From Devosia sp. (GTDB taxonomy: Bacteria > Pseudomonadota > Alphaproteobacteria > Rhizobiales > Devosiaceae), in contig CP051235.1 in NCBI GenBank assembly GCA_017794705.1, forward strand, positions 3,063,001-3,127,000: 64,000 bases of DNA, read 5' to 3'. Of the stretch, positions 53,029-64,000 are shown in pieces. Under the pieces are notes generated by a model. It saw only the letters and a program-made list of their open reading frames with translations. It made no database searches and was not told the DNA's origin. How positions within the stretch are numbered: position 1 is the stretch's first letter; each line of letters begins with the position of its first letter. Made by a program: the position numbers and the translations under genes.

Positions 53029-55515
53029 ATGTCGCAGAAGCCGCTTGTCTACGACGCGCCCCGTCCGGAGCCCCGCGCCAATACTCCTGAAGGCTTAGCC
53101 GCTGAAATCCTTGCCAAACTGACCTATTCGGTCGGCAAGGATCCCATCGTGGCGCGCCGGTATGACTGGCTGCGCGCGACCATTCTGGCGGTGCGCGACC
53201 GCATCATCGACCGCTGGATGGAATCAACCCGGCAGACATGGCGCAACGGCGACAAGCGGGTCTATTACCTTTCGCTGGAATTTCTGATTGGCCGGCTGTC
53301 GCGCGATGCCATGTCCAATCTGGAAATGATGGGCCCGGTCCGCGAGGCGCTGAAAACCTTCGGGGTTGACCTCGATGACCTGATCAGCCTCGAACCCGAT
53401 GCCGCGCTTGGCAATGGCGGGCTGGGCCGGCTGGCGGCCTGCTTTCTTGAATCAATGTCATCGGTCGAAGTGCCGGCCTACGGCTACGGCATTCGCTATG
53501 CGCACGGCCTGTTTCGTCAGGAAACTTCTGATGGTTGGCAGGTTGAACTGCCGGAGGACTGGCTTGAACATGGCAACAGCTGGGAATTCGAACGGCGCGA
53601 GAGCGCCTACGAAGTCGGTTTTGGCGGCCATGTTGAGGCCGTCGAGGATGACAAGGGCGTCGTTCACCACAAGTGGATACCGGCCGAACATCTGAACGCC
53701 GTCGCCTTTGATACGCCTGTCGTCGGCTGGCGGGCGGCGCGGATCAATACACTGCGCCTTTGGAGTGCGCAGGCGATTGATCCCATCCTGCTCGACCGTT
53801 TCAACGAGGGTGACCATGTCGGCGCGCTGGAAGAGGCGGCCCGCGCCGTTGCCATCACGCGCGTGCTCTATCCCAACGACGCTACAGCCGCCGGGCAGGA
53901 ACTGCGGCTGCGGCAAGAATATTTCTTCTCCTCGGCCTCGCTGCAGGACATCGTGCGCCGGCATCTGCAGCAGTATGGTGATATCGGCTCGCTGGCCGAC
54001 AAGGTCGCCATCCAGATGAACGATACGCACCCGGCGATATCTGTTGCCGAGCTGATGCGCATTCTTGTCGACGAGCAGGATCTTGAATGGGAAGACGCCT
54101 GGGAGTTGACCGTCAACACGTTCGGCTACACCAATCACACCCTGTTGCCCGAAGCGCTGGAAAGCTGGCCGGTCGCCATGCTGGAGCGCCTGCTGCCGCG
54201 CCACATGCAGATCATCTACGCGATCAACGCGGAAGTCCTTGCCGCAGCACGCGACAAACTGAAGGTCGATGACCGGCACCTGAGCAATATTTCACTCATT
54301 GATGAGGCCGGGGGCCGCCGCGTGCGCATGGGTACGCTGGCCTTTGTCGGCTCGCATTCGATCAACGGGGTGTCGGCGCTGCATACCGATCTGATGAAAC
54401 AGACCGTGTTTTCAGACCTCAACGCGCTTTTCCCGGGGCGGATCAACAACAAGACCAACGGCATCACGCCGCGGCGCTGGCTGATGCAGTGCAATCCGCG
54501 CCTGACCCGGCTCATCCAGGATCGGATCGGGCCGGAGTTCCTTGACCGTACCGAAGCACTTGAGGCCCTGTCCGCTCATGCGGCCGACAAGGGCTTTCAG
54601 GAGCAGTTCATGGCGGTCAAGCACGAGAACAAGGTGGATCTGGCCCGGCTGATCAAGCAGCGGGTCGGGGTAACGGTCTCGCCCGACGCGCTGTTCGACG
54701 TGCACATCAAGCGCATCCACGAATACAAGCGGCAGTTGCTGAACATCATCGAGGCCGTCGCCCAATATGATGCCATCCGTGCCCATCCCGAAAAGGACTG
54801 GGTGCCGCGGGTCAAGATTTTCGCCGGCAAGGCAGCGCCGTCTTACTGGAATGCCAAGCTGATCATCAAACTGATCAACGACGTTGCCAAAGTGGTCAAC
54901 AATGACCCGGCGGTACGGGGCCTGCTCAAGATCGTCTTCATCCCGAACTACAATGTCAGCCTGGCGGAATCGATCATTCCCGCCGCCGATCTCAGCGAGC
55001 AGATCTCGACGGCCGGGATGGAGGCTTCGGGCACCGGCAACATGAAACTGGCCCTCAACGGCGCCCTGACCATCGGCACGCTGGACGGCGCCAACGTCGA
55101 AATGCGCCAGCACGTGGGCAATGAGAACATGGTGATCTTCGGCCTGACCGCGGACGAAGTGGCCGACGTACGCGCCAAGAGCAAGACACCAATGGCCGCA
55201 TTCGAGGCCAGCCGTGACCTTCGCGATGCCGTCCAGGCCATCGCCGAAGGTGCCTTCTCGCCGGACGACCGTTCGCGCTATGCTGACCTGATGGGCGGCA
55301 TCCGCGATCATGACTGGTTCATGGTGGCCCGCGACTTCGATGCCTATGCCACCGCGCAACGCGAGGTTGACCGCATATGGCAGGACAAGGCACGCTGGGC
55401 TTCAATGGCGATCATGAACACGGCCAACATGGGCTGGTTCTCGTCAGACCGGACGATCCGGCAATATGCCGAGGAAATCTGGGCCGCAAAGGCGAGTGAG
55501 GGGAACGCGGGGTAG
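53029..55515 (+). CDS. glgP: Glycogen phosphorylase
   Basis: An 828-residue alpha-glucan phosphorylase. N-terminal YYLSLEFLIGR, LGNGGLGRLAACFLESM, the active-site region HIKRIHEYKRQLLN, and the pyridoxal phosphate block EASGTGNMKLALNGALTIGTLDGANVEM (its Lys carries PLP, near residue 673) are intact. It releases glucose-1-phosphate from glycogen. It is the first gene of the glycogen operon and ends one base before glgB begins. In rhizobia the same order is known. The intergenic 114 bases upstream contain CACTT repeats but no clear promoter. Confidence 0.97.
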   Translation: MSQKPLVYDAPRPEPRANTPEGLAAEILAKLTYSVGKDPIVARRYDWLRATILAVRDRIIDRWMESTRQTWRNGDKRVYYLSLEFLIGRLSRDAMSNLEMMGPVREALKTFGVDLDDLISLEPDAALGNGGLGRLAACFLESMSSVEVPAYGYGIRYAHGLFRQETSDGWQVELPEDWLEHGNSWEFERRESAYEVGFGGHVEAVEDDKGVVHHKWIPAEHLNAVAFDTPVVGWRAARINTLRLWSAQAIDPILLDRFNEGDHVGALEEAARAVAITRVLYPNDATAAGQELRLRQEYFFSSASLQDIVRRHLQQYGDIGSLADKVAIQMNDTHPAISVAELMRILVDEQDLEWEDAWELTVNTFGYTNHTLLPEALESWPVAMLERLLPRHMQIIYAINAEVLAAARDKLKVDDRHLSNISLIDEAGGRRVRMGTLAFVGSHSINGVSALHTDLMKQTVFSDLNALFPGRINNKTNGITPRRWLMQCNPRLTRLIQDRIGPEFLDRTEALEALSAHAADKGFQEQFMAVKHENKVDLARLIKQRVGVTVSPDALFDVHIKRIHEYKRQLLNIIEAVAQYDAIRAHPEKDWVPRVKIFAGKAAPSYWNAKLIIKLINDVAKVVNNDPAVRGLLKIVFIPNYNVSLAESIIPAADLSEQISTAGMEASGTGNMKLALNGALTIGTLDGANVEMRQHVGNENMVIFGLTADEVADVRAKSKTPMAAFEASRDLRDAVQAIAEGAFSPDDRSRYADLMGGIRDHDWFMVARDFDAYATAQREVDRIWQDKARWASMAIMNTANMGWFSSDRTIRQYAEEIWAAKASEGNAG

Positions 55516-55516
55516 A

Positions 55517-57700
<2,184 letters not shown>

Positions 57701-57721
57701 CAACCGGGCAGGGAGGGAAAA

Positions 57722-58992
57722 ATGCCGGGAATGAGAGAGCAGTCGTCGCCATTGGCGCGTGATGCCATGGCCTATGTTCTGGCGGGGGGACGTGGTTCGC
57801 GCTTGATGGAACTCACCGACAGGCGCGCCAAGCCTGCCGTGTTCTTTGGCGGCAAGACCCGGATCATCGACTTTGCCCTCTCCAACGCCATCAATTCCGG
57901 CATCCGGCGCATATCCGTTGCCACCCAGTATCAGGCGCACAGCCTGATCCGGCACCTGACCCGGGGCTGGAACTTCCTCAGGACAGAACGAAATGAAAGT
58001 TTCGACATTTTGCCAGCCAGCCAGCGCGTGGCCGAGGACCTGTGGTACCGCGGCACTGCAGATGCCGTCTACCAGAACATGGACATCATCGAGGACCAGG
58101 GTCCCAAATACGTCGTCGTTCTGGCCGGCGATCACATTTACAAGATGGATTACGAAATCATGCTGCGTCAGCACGTCGATACAGGCGCTGACGTTACGGT
58201 CGGCTGCCTCGAGGTGCCACGCATGGAAGCCACCGGCTTCGGTGTCATGCATGTCGACGGGCGCGACAAGATTGTTGATTTCGTCGAAAAACCCAAGGAT
58301 CCGCCAGGCATTCCCGACAATCCGGACATGGCGCTCGCTTCCATGGGTATCTATGTGTTCGAGACCAAGTTCCTGATGGAGCAATTGCGCAAGGATGCCG
58401 CCAAGGAAGGCTCGAGCCGCGACTTCGGCAAGGACATTATCCCCGACATCGTCAAGAACGGCACTGCCTGGGCGCACCGGTTCACCCGTTCCTGCGTGCG
58501 GTCCGCCAAGGAGGAGGTGGCCTACTGGCGCGACGTGGGGACGATCGACGCCTACTGGAAGGCCAATATCGACCTTACCGACGTGGTGCCTCAGCTAGAC
58601 CTTTACGACGGCGAGTGGCCGATCTGGACCTATGCCGAAATCACGCCCCCTGCCAAATTCGTGCATGATCTCGATGGCCGGCGCGGGCAGGCAGTCTCAT
58701 CGCTGGTTTCCGGCGGCTGCATCGTGTCGGGTGCCTCCATCAGCCGCTCGCTGCTGTTCACCGGCACCAAGGTTCATTCCTATTCGGAACTGAACGGGGC
58801 GGTCATTCTGCCCTATTGCGAGGTCGGGCGCGGCGCGCGGCTGCACAAGGTGGTGGTCGATCGCGGCGTCAAGATTCCCGACGGTCTGGTGATCGGCGAA
58901 GACGAGGCCTTTGACGACAAGTGGTTCCGCCGCACCGAAGAGGGCGTGGTGCTGGTCACCCAGTCCATGGTGGAGGCGTACAAGGCCGCCCA

Positions 58993-58996
<4 letters not shown>
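57722..58996 (+). CDS. glgC: Glucose-1-phosphate adenylyltransferase
   Basis: A 424-residue ADP-glucose pyrophosphorylase. The nucleotide-binding loop [42 protein letters not shown] sequence runs from about residue 18 and includes the fructose-type activator arginines. [14 protein letters not shown] (about 137), [12 protein letters not shown] and [11 protein letters not shown] are catalytic blocks. A left-handed beta-helix makes the C-terminal third. It makes ADP-glucose, the committed step of glycogen synthesis, and is normally under allosteric control by fructose phosphates or pyruvate in this bacterial group. AGGGAGGG precedes the ATG. The stop overlaps the glgA start. Confidence 0.97.
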
Positions 58997-62074
<3,078 letters not shown>

Positions 62075-62085
62075 CGGACCGCGCC

Positions 62086-64000
62086 ATGTCCCAGCCCTCG
62101 CTGATCCCCCACAAGGGCGCACCTGCGCCGCTGGGCGCTTATGTCACTTCGTCCGGGGTGAACTTTGCTGTCTATTCCGAACATGCGACCTCAGTCTTTG
62201 TCTGCCTCTTCGATGGTGACGACCACGAGGTCGCCCGAATAGCACTCGATGGGCATGAACATGACGTCTGGTTCGGGCTCATCGACATGGAACCGAAGCT
62301 CAGGTACGGGCTGCGCGCTGACGGTCCGTTCAATCCCGATAAGGGCCACTATTTCGACCCGGAGAAGCTGCTGGTCGATCCGTACGCGCTGAGGATTGAC
62401 CGTCCCTTCCGTCACGACCCGCGGCTGACATTTGCCCGCGGCGAGGCTGGCGACACGGCACCGCTCATGCCCAAGGCACTAATCGAGACGCATCTGCCAG
62501 ATCCCGTTTCTCCCATGAATACCAGGCCGGGCGGGCTGACTTATGAGTTGAATGTCAAAGGCTTCACGCAACTTCATCCCAAACTGAATCAGGACGTCCG
62601 CGGCACGGTTGCAGGGCTTACCGCCAAGCCGGTTCTAGCGCAACTCAAGTCCGTCGGCGCCGATGTCGTCGAACTGATGCCCATCGCCGCCTGGATCGAC
62701 GAGCGCCATCTGCCGCCGCTCGGGCTCAGCAATGCCTGGGGTTACAACCCCGTGGGCTATTTCATTCCGGACCCGCGCCTGATGCCCAACGGCATTGCCG
62801 ATTTGCGGGCAATGACCGACACCTACCGCGCCGCCGGGCTGCCGGTCATTCTGGACGTGGTCTACAACCACACCGGCGAAAGTGATCGTCATGGTGCGGT
62901 GCTCAGCATGAAGGGGCTGGACGCGCTCACCTATTACCGGCACCGCCCGGGTGCGACCGGTCTGGAGCTCGTCAACGATGCGGGCACAGGCAATACGCTA
63001 CGCTGCGACCATCCAGCCGTTATGCGGCTTGTTCTCGACAGTCTGAAATTCTGGGTCCAGCGGGGCGGGGTCTCCGGGTTCCGGTTCGATCTGGCCCCGG
63101 TGCTGGGCAAAGGCGACAGTGGCTTTGTCACCGAGGCGGCGCTGCTTGAAGCGATGCGCTCCGATCCTGTGCTCAGCCAATGCTATCTCGTCGTCGAGCC
63201 GTGGGATGCGTCGGGCCATGCCTATCATCTCGGCGATTTCGGCCAGCCCTTTGCCGAATGGAATGACCGTTACCGCGATGACGTGCGAGCCTTCTGGCGT
63301 GGTGACGGTCACAAGATCGGTGATTTTGCCACCCGGCTCGCGGGGTCTTCTGACAAATTCGGCGGCAAGGGCCTGACCCCAGATGCCAGCGTCAACATGC
63401 TGGCGGTGCATGACGGGTTCACGCTCGCCGACACGGTTGCCTATGCCGAAAAGCACAATGAGCCGAACGGTGAGGGCAATCGTGACGGTCATTCGCACAA
63501 TCTGAGCTGGAACAATGGCGTCGAGGGCGCGACCGAAGACGCGCACGTGCTTGCCGCCCGCAACCGGGATGTCCGCGCTCTGCTGGCGACCCTGTTCGTC
63601 AGTCTCGGCACGCCGCTTATCCAGCAGGGCGACGAGTTCGGACGCACCCAGCGGGGCATGAACAATGGCTACGCCCAGGACAACGAAATCACGTGGGTGG
63701 ATTGGGCTTCGGCGCACCATGAACTCACCGCTTTCGTGGCCGCACTCAAGCAGTTCCGTGAAGCTCACCCGGCGCTGACCGCGGACCGGTTTCTCACTGG
63801 CAATTCCATAGATGGGATACGCGATGTCATCTGGTGGCACCGTAAAGGGCATGAGTTCACCGAAAAGGATTGGCATCATCCGCCGGCCGGCGTCATCGGC
63901 ATGCAACTGTGCCGTGAGCAGGATGAAGTGCTGGTCTGGTTCAACCGCAAGCACAAGGCAAAACCGGCGAGGCTGCCGCCACTTCAGTTGGCCCGCCGCG
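62086..64000 (+). CDS. glgX: Glycogen debranching enzyme, C-terminus cut by window edge
   Basis: From ATG 62086, 12 bases after pgm, the frame stays open to the right edge (638 codons). The N-terminal CBM48 part has PLGAYVTSSGVNFAVYSEHA. GH13 blocks follow: NAWGYNPVGYF, VILDVVYNHTGES, GFRFDLAPVLG with the nucleophile Asp, LVVEPWD with the acid Glu, and MLAVHDGFTLADTV with His-Asp. EGNRDGHSHNLSWNNG is characteristic of GlgX. It removes branches from phosphorylase-limited glycogen. GlgX usually has about 650-700 residues, so only the tail is missing. Confidence 0.94.
   Translation, partial: MSQPSLIPHKGAPAPLGAYVTSSGVNFAVYSEHATSVFVCLFDGDDHEVARIALDGHEHDVWFGLIDMEPKLRYGLRADGPFNPDKGHYFDPEKLLVDPYALRIDRPFRHDPRLTFARGEAGDTAPLMPKALIETHLPDPVSPMNTRPGGLTYELNVKGFTQLHPKLNQDVRGTVAGLTAKPVLAQLKSVGADVVELMPIAAWIDERHLPPLGLSNAWGYNPVGYFIPDPRLMPNGIADLRAMTDTYRAAGLPVILDVVYNHTGESDRHGAVLSMKGLDALTYYRHRPGATGLELVNDAGTGNTLRCDHPAVMRLVLDSLKFWVQRGGVSGFRFDLAPVLGKGDSGFVTEAALLEAMRSDPVLSQCYLVVEPWDASGHAYHLGDFGQPFAEWNDRYRDDVRAFWRGDGHKIGDFATRLAGSSDKFGGKGLTPDASVNMLAVHDGFTLADTVAYAEKHNEPNGEGNRDGHSHNLSWNNGVEGATEDAHVLAARNRDVRALLATLFVSLGTPLIQQGDEFGRTQRGMNNGYAQDNEITWVDWASAHHELTAFVAALKQFREAHPALTADRFLTGNSIDGIRDVIWWHRKGHEFTEKDWHHPPAGVIGMQLCREQDEVLVWFNRKHKAKPARLPPLQLARR

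Overview
The window looks like chromosomal DNA of an alphaproteobacterium, most likely of the order Hyphomicrobiales (rhizobia and marine relatives). GC is moderately high. The carA, yqeY-like, dnaG, rpoD neighbourhood and the complete glgP-glgB-glgC-glgA-pgm-glgX cluster are arrangements I associate with that order. The genus cannot be read from the sequence. No phage, transposase or CRISPR array is visible.

Layout. Positions 1-11.9 kb hold housekeeping and accessory single genes: a truncated cytochrome b561, a GNAT acetyltransferase, an ABC exporter, a Tat-exported CpdB-like nucleotidase, a HI0933-type flavoprotein, a cupin, carA, a YqeY protein, a YHS protein, an unrecognised secreted protein and a YdeI/GFA pair. 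Positions 12.0-16.8 kb carry dnaG and rpoD. The last 68 bp of rpoD are repeated exactly about 0.6 kb downstream, enclosing one small membrane-protein gene. Positions 16.9-26.0 kb hold a stand-alone Mur-ligase protein resembling the C-terminal module of cyanophycin synthetase, several small proteins, an ArsR regulator, an esterase, an OmpA-family protein with a 235-residue Ala/Gln/Glu repeat, a YjbQ protein, an ankyrin lipoprotein, a TauE permease and a SIMPL protein.

Positions 26.1-31.1 kb form a sugar-acid operon: FAH-family enzyme, aldehyde dehydrogenase, enolase-superfamily dehydratase and a tandem OsmC-like protein. The first three fit a Weimberg-type route from a pentonate to 2-oxoglutarate. 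Positions 31.2-35.5 kb form an ABC export operon (ATPase, FtsX-like permease, HlyD-like adaptor). A CAU-anticodon tRNA follows at 35.55 kb.

Positions 35.6-48.2 kb are an exopolysaccharide locus. Its minus-strand arm is the most unusual part: two paralogous PP-loop ATPases with a QueC-like cysteine cluster, a TupA-type ATP-grasp ligase between them, and a carbohydrate sulfotransferase. The plus-strand arm has a UDP-glucose dehydrogenase, a UDP-glucuronate epimerase, a pyruvyltransferase, two glycosyltransferases and the initiating sugar-phosphate transferase, with an EpsG-like polymerase on the other strand. No flippase or outer-membrane exporter lies in the window.

Positions 48.3-52.9 kb hold prfC, a GNAT gene, a nucleoside hydrolase and a TPR-sulfotransferase. 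From 53.0 kb to the right edge runs the glycogen operon, with glgX cut by the window end. The longest stretch without a convincing gene is 747-1157, which contains only one doubtful 27-codon ORF.
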